From positions 4,579,582 through 4,592,468 of the forward strand of contig CP070771.1 in assembly GCA_020345785.1 (NCBI GenBank): DNA of 12,887 nt, in the 5' to 3' direction. The notes beneath the pieces were generated by a model. It did no database searches and had not been told where the DNA came from. It worked only from the letters and a program-made list of their open reading frames with translations. The position numbers and the translations under genes are program-made. This DNA comes from Desulfobacterales bacterium (GTDB lineage: Bacteria; Desulfobacterota; Desulfobacteria; Desulfobacterales; JAFDCJ01). Positions 1-6,307 of this stretch are shown here, piece after piece (the stretch's first letter is position 1; each line of letters begins with the position of its first letter).

Positions 1-1
1 A

Positions 2-3000
2 TTGCAGCTTCAAATTGAGGGCCGGTTCCAGGAGATGGGCGGCCCCGGACCCTCGCGAGTGGTTATCGGCAGCCCCCACCCCGAAGCGCTGTACAAGGTG
101 ACTACCCGGACCGTGAGTGCCGGAGCGGATCTTTCCATCAGCTGGTATGTCGACAAGCGCTTTAGCAATGGACCTCAGGAAGCTCTGGCCAATTCCACTT
201 TAATCGGCGGTATCGGCGGCGTCATTCTCCTGGTGTTGTTTATCGGAGTACTGCTGCTGCGGAATTTGACGATCACGCAAAAAGTCGAAGAAGCCACCGA
301 AGAATTGGCCGAAAGCCGTCAGCGTCTTGCCCTGGCTCTGGCCGCCTCCGGAATCGGCACCTGGGACTGGGACATCAATGCCGACACTCTTTTCTGGGAC
401 GAAGGCCAGCACCGGATAATGGGCACCGACCCTGCCGAAGGGGTCCTTAATCTGTCAAGATTCGTCAAAATCATCCGTCCGGAAGATGCCAAGCGGGTCG
501 AATCCGAGATCAATGCCGCCTTCTCGGGAGACCAAGATTATGTCAGCGAGTACCGGTTTTTAAGACCGGATGGGGAAATCCGCACGCTCAGGGCGCGCGG
601 GCGTGTTATCAGGGATGCAAACGGCCGACCGCTGAGGATGATCGGCACGAGCATGGACATCACCGAACGCAAACAGGCGGAGGAAGAGCTGAAAAAACTC
701 TCCCAGGCGGTCGAGCAGAGCCCGGCCTCGTTGGTGATTACCGATCTCAGGGGAACCATCGAATATGTCAACCACAAGTTCTGCGAGGTCACCGGATATA
801 CAATCGAAGAAGCCGTCGGACAAAACCCCCGCATCCTCAAATCCGGCCAAACGCCGCCGGAAGTCTACCGGGAGCTCTGGAAGACCATTAGGGCCGGGCA
901 GGAATGGCGGGGTGAGTTTCAGAATAAAAAAAAGAACGGCGAGCTTTACTGGGAGTGGGCCACGATCTCACCGCTCAAGTCCAGCGATGGCTCAGTTGCT
1001 CATTACTTAGCCGTCAAGGAAGATATCACCGAGCGCAAAAAGATGGAGGAGAGCATCCGGGAAAAAGAAGCGCGGTTTCGGGGATATTTCGAGCACGGCC
1101 AGGTCGGGATGGCAATCACTTCACCGGTCAAAGGGTGGATCGAGGCCAATGATCAATTACAGAGAATGTTCGGCTATACGCTGGACGAGCTGCGGAACAC
1201 TGCCTGGGCCGAACTTACCCATCCCGCTGATCTCGATACGGATGTCAAACAGTTCGAACGGATGCTGGCCGGTGAAATTGACGACTATGCCCTTGACAAG
1301 CGATTTATCCGCAAGGACGGCGAAATTGTTTACACCAATTTAACCGTATCCTGCATCCGCGATGAAGTGGGTGATGTCATTTATGTCCTGGCATCGTTCC
1401 TGGATATTACCGAGCGCAAAAAAATGGAGAACGATCTGCATGAGCGGATCAAAGAGCTGGACGAGGCCCAATCGGCCATGCTCAATATGATGGAGGACCT
1501 GGACGAGGAGAAAGCCAGGGCCGAGGCCGCCACCCGGGCCAAAGGCGATTTTCTGGCCAACATGAGCCACGAAATCCGTACACCGATGAATGCCATTATC
1601 GGTATGGCCCATCTGGCGCTGAAAACCAAACTGACACCCAAGCAACGGGATTATTTGGACAAAATTCAATCCTCGGCCAACTCGCTGCTGGGGATCATCA
1701 ACGACATTCTGGATTTCTCCAAAATCGAAGCCGGCAAGCTGGATATGGAAACCGTGGAGTTCGACCTGTCGAAGACTCTGGACAACGTCGCCAATGTGAT
1801 CACCGTCAAGGCGCAGGAAAAGGAGAATGTGGAAGTTTTGTTCCAGCTCGATTCCCGGGTGCCGAACTTTCTGGTCGGAGATCCGCTAAGGCTCAATCAA
1901 ATCCTGGTCAACCTCGGAAATAATGCGGTCAAGTTCACCCAGCAAGGTGAGATTGTACTGACGACCAATATGAAAGAGAAGTCGGAGGATAAAGTTACCC
2001 TGCTGTTTTCGATGCGGGATACGGGCATCGGCATGAGCGCTGAACAGCAGGCCAAACTGTTCCAGGCTTTTTCCCAGGCCGACACCTCGACCACGCGCAA
2101 GTTCGGCGGCACCGGGCTGGGGTTGACCATCAGCAAACGTCTGGTCAATATGATGGGCGGGGAGATATGGGTGGAATCTGAGCCTGGCAAGGGAACCACG
2201 TTCAGTTTCACGGCCGACTTTGGTCTGGGAAAGGAGACGGTCAAAAAACGTTTTGTGCCGGCGCAGGATATCAGAGGCTTGAAGGTGTTGGTGGTGGATG
2301 ACAATGCCACTTCCAGACAGATTTTGCACGATATCCTGGAATCGTTTAGCTTTGAAGTTTATGAGGCAGCCTCCGGCGAAGATGCCCTGGGAGAAATCGA
2401 AAGGGCCGACGAGGATCGACCATTTGGGCTGGTGATCATGGACTGGAAGATGCCGGGTATGGACGGCATCGAGGCTGCCAAGCGCATTAAAAACAACCAA
2501 AAATTAGGGCAAGTTCCGCCAATTATTCTGGTGACCGCCTATGGACGGGAAGAACTCATGCGGCAGGCCGATGCCATCGGGTTGGAAGGCTTTTTACTCA
2601 AACCGGTGAGTTCATCGATGCTGTTTGATGCCATCATGCAGGCTTTGGGAAAAGAGGTTCCAGCCCGATCCGATATCAGGCGAGAAACGGAAATGCCGCC
2701 CGAGGCGCTGAATTCCATTGCCGGGTCCCGGGTGCTGCTGGTGGAAGACAATGAGATCAACCAGCAGGTGGCGCTGGAGATTCTGCAAGGGGCCGGGCTC
2801 AGGGTGACGATCGCCAATAATGGTCAGGAAGGCGTCGACGCTGCCAAGAAATACCCATTTGATGCCGTCTTAATGGATATTCAAATGCCGGTGATGGATG
2901 GCCTCACTGCCTCGCGTGAAATTCGGAAGTGGGAATCCGTTTCCGCTCAAGCGGAAACGGATGTGACGGAAACAAGGAATCGTGCCGGTGCAAATCCGGC

Positions 3001-3895
3001 GTCCGGCGTCCAGGATCCAGAATCGAGTATCCGGCATCCAGTGCCTATCATTGCAATGACGGCCCATGCCATGGCCGGTGATGAACAAAAGAGCATCGAG
3101 GCCGGTATGAACGATCACGTTACCAAGCCCATCGATCCGGACCAACTGTTTGCCACTTTGCAGAAGTGGATCAAGCCGGCTGCAGAGCGGGCTGCCATCC
3201 CAAAAAGTTTACCCGCTTCAGGAGGACCGCCGGGACTTGAAGCACCTGCTGAACCGGCGCAGGCGGTACCGGAGGCAGATGAACTGCCGGAATCTTTACC
3301 GGGATTCAATCTGGCAGCCGGTTTGGAACGATTGATGGGAAACAAACGTCTTTACCGCAAGCTTCTGCTTGATTTCGGGGCAAACTATGGCGGAACAGCC
3401 GGCGAAATTCGCGAGGCATTGACTGCCAGGGATTTTGCGCAGGCCCACAGCCTCATTCATAACCTGAAAGGTTTGGCCGGCAATCTGGAAGCCACCGAAC
3501 TTCAGGCGGCGGCCGTGGCTCTGGAGAAACTTGTTAAAGGGCAGGCTGCGAAAACTGCTTCCGAGGAGGAACTGAACCGGAAATTTTCAGAACTGGAAGG
3601 TGCGCTGAACTTCGCGCTTGAGGCCGTTCAAACACTGGGCACCCAGATCGAAAAGACAAATATCAAGCGCAGCGGAGACGATACGTCGCCGGCATCCCCC
3701 CAACTGGAAAAGGCAGTGGTCGACCGGATAAAAGCGGCGGCTGAAATGGGGGATGTGATGCAAATTAAATCAATTTCCGAAGAATTGAAATCCGAATCCG
3801 ATGCCATGGCGCCTTTCTGTGACGAGTTGATCCGATTAGCTGAGGATTTTGACTTTGACGGGATTCAGAAACTCGTGCTCGAATCAAACAGCTAA
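2..3895 (+). CDS. Hybrid sensor histidine kinase with three PAS, two receivers and HPt (5'-truncated by window edge)
   Basis: This is a membrane-anchored multistep phosphorelay kinase; 1297 residues are visible and the true start lies upstream. Residues 1-65 look like the end of an extracytoplasmic sensor domain of unknown type, and 67-86 form a hydrophobic membrane segment. PAS domains span about 107-224, 230-346 and 357-473, each ending in a DITERK tag; a coiled coil follows to about 510. The HisKA H-box SHEIRTP has the phospho-accepting His at 523. HATPase boxes follow: N-box near 632-645, DTGIGM near 673, GGTGLGL near 702. Receiver 1 starts near 760 (acceptor Asp814, LVIMDWKMP). Receiver 2 starts near 910 (Asp959, VLMDIQMP). 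After a Pro/Ala-rich linker, the HPt domain carries HNLKGLAGN with His1153. The inferred relay is His523 to a receiver Asp to His1153. Oddity: receiver 2 has about 30 extra residues between REIRK and PIIAMTA, encoded by repeat DNA. Signal and target are not visible. The family call is certain; the 5' end is not. Confidence 0.95.
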   Translation: MQLQIEGRFQEMGGPGPSRVVIGSPHPEALYKVTTRTVSAGADLSISWYVDKRFSNGPQEALANSTLIGGIGGVILLVLFIGVLLLRNLTITQKVEEATEELAESRQRLALALAASGIGTWDWDINADTLFWDEGQHRIMGTDPAEGVLNLSRFVKIIRPEDAKRVESEINAAFSGDQDYVSEYRFLRPDGEIRTLRARGRVIRDANGRPLRMIGTSMDITERKQAEEELKKLSQAVEQSPASLVITDLRGTIEYVNHKFCEVTGYTIEEAVGQNPRILKSGQTPPEVYRELWKTIRAGQEWRGEFQNKKKNGELYWEWATISPLKSSDGSVAHYLAVKEDITERKKMEESIREKEARFRGYFEHGQVGMAITSPVKGWIEANDQLQRMFGYTLDELRNTAWAELTHPADLDTDVKQFERMLAGEIDDYALDKRFIRKDGEIVYTNLTVSCIRDEVGDVIYVLASFLDITERKKMENDLHERIKELDEAQSAMLNMMEDLDEEKARAEAATRAKGDFLANMSHEIRTPMNAIIGMAHLALKTKLTPKQRDYLDKIQSSANSLLGIINDILDFSKIEAGKLDMETVEFDLSKTLDNVANVITVKAQEKENVEVLFQLDSRVPNFLVGDPLRLNQILVNLGNNAVKFTQQGEIVLTTNMKEKSEDKVTLLFSMRDTGIGMSAEQQAKLFQAFSQADTSTTRKFGGTGLGLTISKRLVNMMGGEIWVESEPGKGTTFSFTADFGLGKETVKKRFVPAQDIRGLKVLVVDDNATSRQILHDILESFSFEVYEAASGEDALGEIERADEDRPFGLVIMDWKMPGMDGIEAAKRIKNNQKLGQVPPIILVTAYGREELMRQADAIGLEGFLLKPVSSSMLFDAIMQALGKEVPARSDIRRETEMPPEALNSIAGSRVLLVEDNEINQQVALEILQGAGLRVTIANNGQEGVDAAKKYPFDAVLMDIQMPVMDGLTASREIRKWESVSAQAETDVTETRNRAGANPASGVQDPESSIRHPVPIIAMTAHAMAGDEQKSIEAGMNDHVTKPIDPDQLFATLQKWIKPAAERAAIPKSLPASGGPPGLEAPAEPAQAVPEADELPESLPGFNLAAGLERLMGNKRLYRKLLLDFGANYGGTAGEIREALTARDFAQAHSLIHNLKGLAGNLEATELQAAAVALEKLVKGQAAKTASEEELNRKFSELEGALNFALEAVQTLGTQIEKTNIKRSGDDTSPASPQLEKAVVDRIKAAAEMGDVMQIKSISEELKSESDAMAPFCDELIRLAEDFDFDGIQKLVLESNS
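2935..2962. repeat. 12-bp perfect inverted repeat inside receiver 2 coding sequence
   Basis: The arms 2935-2946 and 2951-2962 are exact reverse complements (left arm ATCCGTTTCCGC) separated by the loop TCAA. The element lies in frame in the kinase and encodes [10 protein letters not shown], in the stretch that other receiver domains lack. A hairpin this strong is unusual inside a conserved domain. Together with the neighbouring heptad array it suggests captured intergenic repeat DNA. Confidence 0.85.
2991..3046 (+). repeat. Degenerate heptanucleotide array (consensus RGNATCC) within the kinase gene
   Basis: Eight consecutive 7-mers can be read without a phase break: caaatcc, ggcgtcc, ggcgtcc, aggatcc, agaatcg, agtatcc, ggcatcc, agtgcct. 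Six of the eight end in TCC. The array encodes roughly [18 protein letters not shown], immediately before the conserved beta4 strand PIIAMTA of receiver 2. The reading frame stays open through it. Period and phase are read directly from the sequence; that it originated as an intergenic repeat is inference. Confidence 0.8.
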
Positions 3896-4012
3896 ACCCG
3901 ATTTCCGGCGGAAGCCTTTTATGACGATCAGATCATCGCCGCCTGTCTGCCTCAAAATTCGGATAATAAAGAATTTCAACATAGCCTCACGCGCCGGCAG
4001 GACGGCCGCGAA

Positions 4013-4026
4013 CTGGCGCGCGCCAG
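4013..4026. repeat. Perfect 14-bp GC-rich palindrome
   Basis: CTGGCGCGCGCCAG is identical to its reverse complement. It lies 118 nt after the kinase stop codon. It has no spacer loop and no following T-run, so it does not look like an intrinsic terminator; a dyad-type protein site or chance are the alternatives. Confidence 0.6.
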
Positions 4027-4242
4027 AACGGCGTGGCGGCAAGTTGATTGAGTTTACCGGGCAGATTGAATCAAATTCACATATAAACTTCAACCTATAA
4101 TTTTTGAAATTCATATTCCTCCAGCTAATCGTAATATTATTCAGACCACAAAAATTTTAAATATATGCCCGGCCGAATAAGACCACAATCCTAAATTCGA
4201 TATCTTCCTCCGAGTTCTAATACCTCTGTCTTCATAAGGGCG

Positions 4243-4290
4243 GGGAGGCATGGAAGCTGGGAAGCCGGAATGCTGAAAACCGGGAAGGTT
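4243..4290 (+). repeat. Degenerate 8-nt tandem repeat array
   Basis: Successive octamers read gggaggca, tggaagct, gggaagcc, ggaatgct, gaaaaccg, ggaaggtt. The first four share a GGAAGC-like core in constant phase; the last two are weakly related. The array lies between the two copies of the AATACCT-type direct repeat. No coding potential is evident. Confidence 0.55.
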
Positions 4291-4385
4291 GCTTGCCCTT
4301 ACCGACTTTCGCATGCTTGCCGCACCCCAATACCTGTCTTTAGGGACCACGGCGGGCCCATCTTTCCGCAAAGGGCGATGTTTAA

Positions 4386-4433
4386 ACCTTCCACCTTTCA
4401 CCTTTATCTTTGGTCCTTTAACCTCTGACTTTA
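4386..4433 (+). repeat. Degenerate heptanucleotide array (ACCTTTM type) at the 3' end of the walJ-like gene
   Basis: Seven-mers in fixed phase read accttcc, acctttc, accttta, tctttgg, tccttta, acctctg, actttat. The last units run into the stop codon of the minus-strand walJ-like gene (TTA at 4431-4433 on the plus strand). The strand bias, pyrimidine-rich on plus and purine-rich on the transcribed minus strand, is striking. The period matches the arrays near 2991, 6035 and 6257, but the sequence does not. Confidence 0.7.
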
Positions 4434-5231
4434 TTTCAAGTATATGACCGGCCCGGAGGTATACTGGTCCGCCACCGTCAGTTCGGCGCTGCAGCGGGTG
4501 AGGGCGTGGGAGACTTCGGCGAACGCCTTATGAGGCGTGTTGTTGATTTCACTGAGGTGGGCCAGGATGACATGCTGCAGTTTTTCATGCTGCAGTTCAT
4601 GGAGCAGTTTTTTTGAATCGGCATTGGAGAGATGGCCGACGCGGCTTTGAATGCGCTGCTTCAGAGGCCAGGGATAGGGACCGGTTTCCAGCATCTGCGG
4701 ATCGTGATTGGCCTCGAGGATCAGCAGGGAACATTGCTTTAAATGCTCCTTTACCATGGCGGTCGCTATTCCCAGATCGGTTGCGATGGCCATTCTGGTT
4801 CCGTTGCAGCCGATGGTAAAGCCGGCCGGATCTTCAGCATCGTGAGATATCGAAAAGGGATGGATGGAAAGATTGCGGATGCTAAATGTCGTACCGCATT
4901 CAAACGGCCTTATTTCATGCAGGCGACCAAGTTCGGCCGAGGCGCTTTGGGTGGGTTGATTTATGTATACCGGCAGTTTATAGCGTCGGGAAAGGATGCC
5001 GACCCCTTTTGTGTGATCGCTGTGCTCATGGGAGACGATGATGGCATTCAGGTCTGCCGGGTCCAGGCCTCTTGATGTCAGCCGCCGCTGGAGCTCGATG
5101 CCGGAAAGACCGGCATCAATCAGAATCGATGTCTGACCGTCGCTGATGTAGGTCGCATTGCCCTTGCTGCCGCTGGCCAGGGTGCAGATGGCGAGGTTGT
5201 AATCGAGCGGGCTCTGATAATTCTCAGTCAT
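4431..5231 (-). CDS. walJ: WalJ/YycJ-type metallo-beta-lactamase-fold exonuclease
   Basis: The 266-residue protein carries the hallmark series of this family: LASGSKGN (18-25), the metal-binding HEHSDH (68-73), SHDAEDPAGF, ATDLG, then EANHDPQML leading to a GHLSN segment and a C-terminal LAHLSEINN. Characterised relatives (B. subtilis/B. anthracis YycJ) are 5' exonucleases linked to DNA mismatch repair; that role here is inferred from family membership. The start is the ATG at 5229-5231, preceded by AAAGGAT. Longer reading to 5342 is possible but would translate the 16-bp repeat array, and family homology begins only after the chosen ATG. The gene is last in the minus-strand series, 262 bp after dut, so it may have its own promoter, although I could not identify one with confidence. 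The symbol is assigned by family, not by demonstrated orthology. Confidence 0.88.
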   Translation of the reverse strand: MTENYQSPLDYNLAICTLASGSKGNATYISDGQTSILIDAGLSGIELQRRLTSRGLDPADLNAIIVSHEHSDHTKGVGILSRRYKLPVYINQPTQSASAELGRLHEIRPFECGTTFSIRNLSIHPFSISHDAEDPAGFTIGCNGTRMAIATDLGIATAMVKEHLKQCSLLILEANHDPQMLETGPYPWPLKQRIQSRVGHLSNADSKKLLHELQHEKLQHVILAHLSEINNTPHKAFAEVSHALTRCSAELTVADQYTSGPVIYLK

Positions 5232-5235
5232 CGGA

Positions 5236-5240
5236 TCCTT
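5236..5240 (-). promoter_or_regulatory. Ribosome-binding site deciding the walJ-like start
   Basis: On the minus strand AAGGA precedes the ATG at 5231 by four nucleotides. It is the only good Shine-Dalgarno match near the candidate starts, and it supports the 266-residue product over the upstream extension that runs through repeats. Confidence 0.7.
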
Positions 5241-5291
5241 TATGATAGTAAATCTGAACAATGGACGGCAATATGATAGCATCGCTCGATG

Positions 5292-5339
5292 AGCGCTTCG
5301 CTTTAGGAGCGTTTCACTTAAGGAGCGCTTCGCTTTAGG
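5292..5339. repeat. Micro-hairpin array B: three exact 16-bp units
   Basis: The units 5292-5307, 5308-5323 and 5324-5339 have the form AGCG-YTT-CRCT followed by TTAGG or TAAGG. In units 1 and 3 the stem is AGCG/CGCT with loop CTT. In unit 2 both arms change or tolerate change (AGCG/CACT), which on the minus strand still pairs through a G.U. The array lies 60-108 nt upstream of the walJ-like start codon, in its presumed 5' leader. Confidence 0.85.
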
Positions 5340-5403
5340 CAAAAGACAAAAAAAGAAATCTATACCTTTAAAATCCGCATTCCGTATTTTATCTTGCCTC
5401 CAA

Positions 5404-5485
5404 CCTCAAGGCCGCAGGCCGCTCCTCAATCCGCCGCAGGCGGAGCTCCTCAAGCGGCGCAGCGCTCGTTGAGGCCGCAGGCCGC
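5404..5485. repeat. Micro-hairpin array C downstream of dut
   Basis: Spacers CCTCAA (5404-5409, 5424-5429, 5448-5453) and one inverted TTGAGG (5469-5474) separate triloop hairpins: GGCC-GCA-GGCC (5410-5420), TCCGCC-GCA-GGCGGA (5430-5444), GCG-CAG-CGC (5457-5465) and GGCC-GCA-GGCC (5473-5483). The array ends about 8 nt beyond the dut stop codon. A 23-nt stretch (5420-5442) is exactly matched, inverted, at 12842-12864. No T-tract follows, so it is not a simple terminator. Confidence 0.85.
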
Positions 5486-5493
5486 TTCCTTTT

Positions 5494-5991
5494 TCATTTC
5501 CCCGTATGTCCGAATCCGCCGGTATTGCGCCGGGTTTCGTCCAGATCTTTTACTTCCAGCAGATCGGCCTGATAAACCTTTTGGATCACCATCTGGGCGA
5601 CCCGGTCTCCGCGCCGAAACGTATAGGAATCCTGACCCATATTGATGACCGCGATCTTGACTTCACCGCGGTAGTCGGCATCGATGGTGCCGGGTGAATT
5701 AATCAGCCCGATACCATGTTTTACCGCCAGTCCGCTGCGCGGGCGGATCTGGGCCTCATAGCCCCTGGGCAGCGCCAAGGCAAAGCCGGTCGGCAGCAGG
5801 GCGATGGCCCCTTTGCCCAGCACCACTTCTTTTTCGATGGCGATACAGATGTCCATTCCGGCAGCCTGCGGTGTCATATAACGGGGTAGGGGGATGTCGG
5901 TATTCGATTCGGGCCGCAGGCGTAAGATTTTTATAATTGGAGCAGATTCCAAAATGGGGGGGCTCGCGTGTTTTTCTAATTTTTGAACCAC
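5494..5991 (-). CDS. dut: Deoxyuridine 5'-triphosphate nucleotidohydrolase (dUTPase)
   Basis: This is a trimeric-type dUTPase, which hydrolyses dUTP to dUMP and pyrophosphate, keeping uracil out of DNA and supplying dUMP for thymidylate synthesis. All five family motifs are present: AAGMD (43-47), RPRSGLA (83-89), [11 protein letters not shown] (101 onward, catalytic-type Asp104), [10 protein letters not shown], and a glycine-rich C-terminal arm ending TGGFGHTGK. The 165-residue reading uses a GTG at 5991 and has about 18 residues more than typical family starts before IIKILRL. No good ribosome-binding site precedes the GTG, so the true start is uncertain and could be an internal TTG near residue 14. 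The gene follows the M16 peptidase after a 315-bp repeat-bearing gap and is followed closely by micro-hairpin array C. The function is certain; the N-terminus is not. Confidence 0.95.
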   Translation of the reverse strand: MVQKLEKHASPPILESAPIIKILRLRPESNTDIPLPRYMTPQAAGMDICIAIEKEVVLGKGAIALLPTGFALALPRGYEAQIRPRSGLAVKHGIGLINSPGTIDADYRGEVKIAVINMGQDSYTFRRGDRVAQMVIQKVYQADLLEVKDLDETRRNTGGFGHTGK

Positions 5992-6034
5992 ATTGCGTAT
6001 GGGTTAATAAGATGAAATTTTCAAATTACCGCAT

Positions 6035-6062
6035 GTCTGTCGTCAGTTGTCCGTCGTCAGTA
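6035..6062 (-). repeat. Heptad array, left member of an inverted pair
   Basis: Four 7-mers in exact phase on the plus strand read gtctgtc, gtcagtt, gtccgtc, gtcagta. On the minus strand they become units of RACKGAC type. It lies 44 nt upstream of the dut start codon, in its presumed leader. Confidence 0.75.
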
Positions 6063-6108
6063 GTTTGAAAAAAGGAATGCTGTCTGTTTAATCCTCCACC
6101 CAATTTCA

Positions 6109-6172
6109 CTTCTCCGTCTCGTAGGCTCTACTCTTCCTAAGGGCCTTTAAGCTCTGGGGGCTACGAGAGAAG
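6109..6172. repeat. Long imperfect stem-loop in the M16-dut gap
   Basis: CTTCTC (6109-6114) pairs with GAGAAG (6167-6172), and TCGTAG (6119-6124) pairs with CTACGA (6161-6166). This gives 12 bp with a 4-nt bulge; an alternative register pairs TCTCGTAG with CTACGAGA. The inner 36 nt contain the near-palindrome TAAGGGCCTTTA. No T-tract adjoins. It could be the core of a small mobile repeat or a structured RNA. Confidence 0.55.
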
Positions 6173-6256
6173 CCGAATGCCACCATGGGAGTGGTGCTAA
6201 ATTTAACACAACTATACAATGCATGTTTAGCCGAGATAAAAGAAACCTTCCGTTTC

Positions 6257-6291
6257 ACAACTAACCACGGACCACGGACAATTGACAAATT
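6257..6291 (+). repeat. Heptad array, right member of an inverted pair
   Basis: Five 7-mers in phase read acaacta, accacgg, accacgg, acaattg, acaaatt. Unit style (AC at the start) matches the reverse complement of the 6035-6062 array, so the two arrays face each other as inverted flanks. Its last unit merges into the inverted repeat at the M16 stop codon. Confidence 0.7.
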
Positions 6292-6307
6292 GAGCGCAGC
6301 TCAATTT
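6287..6307 (-). terminator. Stem-loop at the M16 stop codon, possible terminator
   Basis: AAATTGAGC and GCTCAATTT form a perfect 9-bp stem with a 3-nt loop (GCA on plus, TGC on minus). The stem touches the last base of the M16 stop codon. Sequence beyond it on the minus strand is AT-rich but not a clean T-run, so termination is only a possibility. The same triloop and a TTGAG motif occur in the micro-hairpin arrays. Confidence 0.4.

Larger units (their letters stand above)
3896..4430. other. 535-bp gene-free region between convergent kinase and walJ-like genes
   Basis: No convincing gene is present. The first 155 nt stay open in the kinase frame after its TAA, but without a start, ribosome-binding site or recognisable protein. 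A perfect palindrome lies at 4013-4026. Positions 4060-4200 are clearly more AT-rich than the flanks and contain AGACCACAA twice (4143-4151 and 4180-4188). An imperfect direct repeat, AATACCT then GTCTT, occurs at 4219-4232 and 4329-4340. Between and after these copies are an 8-nt-period array (4243-4290) and a 7-nt-period array (4386-4433). No hairpin followed by a T-tract was found for either convergent transcript. Confidence 0.7.
5992..6306. other. 315-bp gene-free region between M16 peptidase and dut
   Basis: It holds two heptad arrays in opposite orientation (6035-6062 and 6257-6291) enclosing about 195 bp, a long stem-loop (6109-6172), a smaller CACCA/TGGTG hairpin near 6181-6196, and a perfect 9-bp inverted repeat at the M16 stop codon (6287-6307). 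A short minus-strand reading frame ending at 6106 is discussed in the findings but not called as a gene. I see no convincing promoter for dut. Confidence 0.65.

Noticed and set aside
660..1430. Near-identical ITERKKME tags after PAS domains considered as a repeat element
   Set aside because: These are the normal conserved ends of PAS/PAC domains and reflect ordinary domain duplication in sensor kinases.
1886..2500. 204-codon minus-strand open frame inside the kinase gene
   Set aside because: It lies entirely opposite well-conserved HATPase and receiver coding sequence, has no family resemblance, and is expected from the codon bias of the GC-rich kinase.
3896..4051. The kinase frame stays open for about 51 codons after its TAA
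   Set aside because: The protein ends naturally at this TAA with a helical tail, and the following residues show no motif, start or ribosome-binding site. An open stretch of this length is plausible by chance in this GC content.
5235..5265. Possible minus-strand promoter TTGCCG, 18 nt, TATCAT before the walJ-like gene
   Set aside because: The -10 box would place the transcript start within or after the ribosome-binding site, and the -35 match is weak.
5232..5342. 37-residue N-terminal extension of the walJ-like protein
   Set aside because: It translates the 16-bp repeat array, precedes the conserved family start, and the inner ATG has its own AAGGA site.
5292..5485. Regular repeats with spacers considered as a CRISPR array
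   Set aside because: Units are 16-24 nt with 5-6 nt conserved spacers and variable hairpins, the reverse of CRISPR design, and no cas gene is present.
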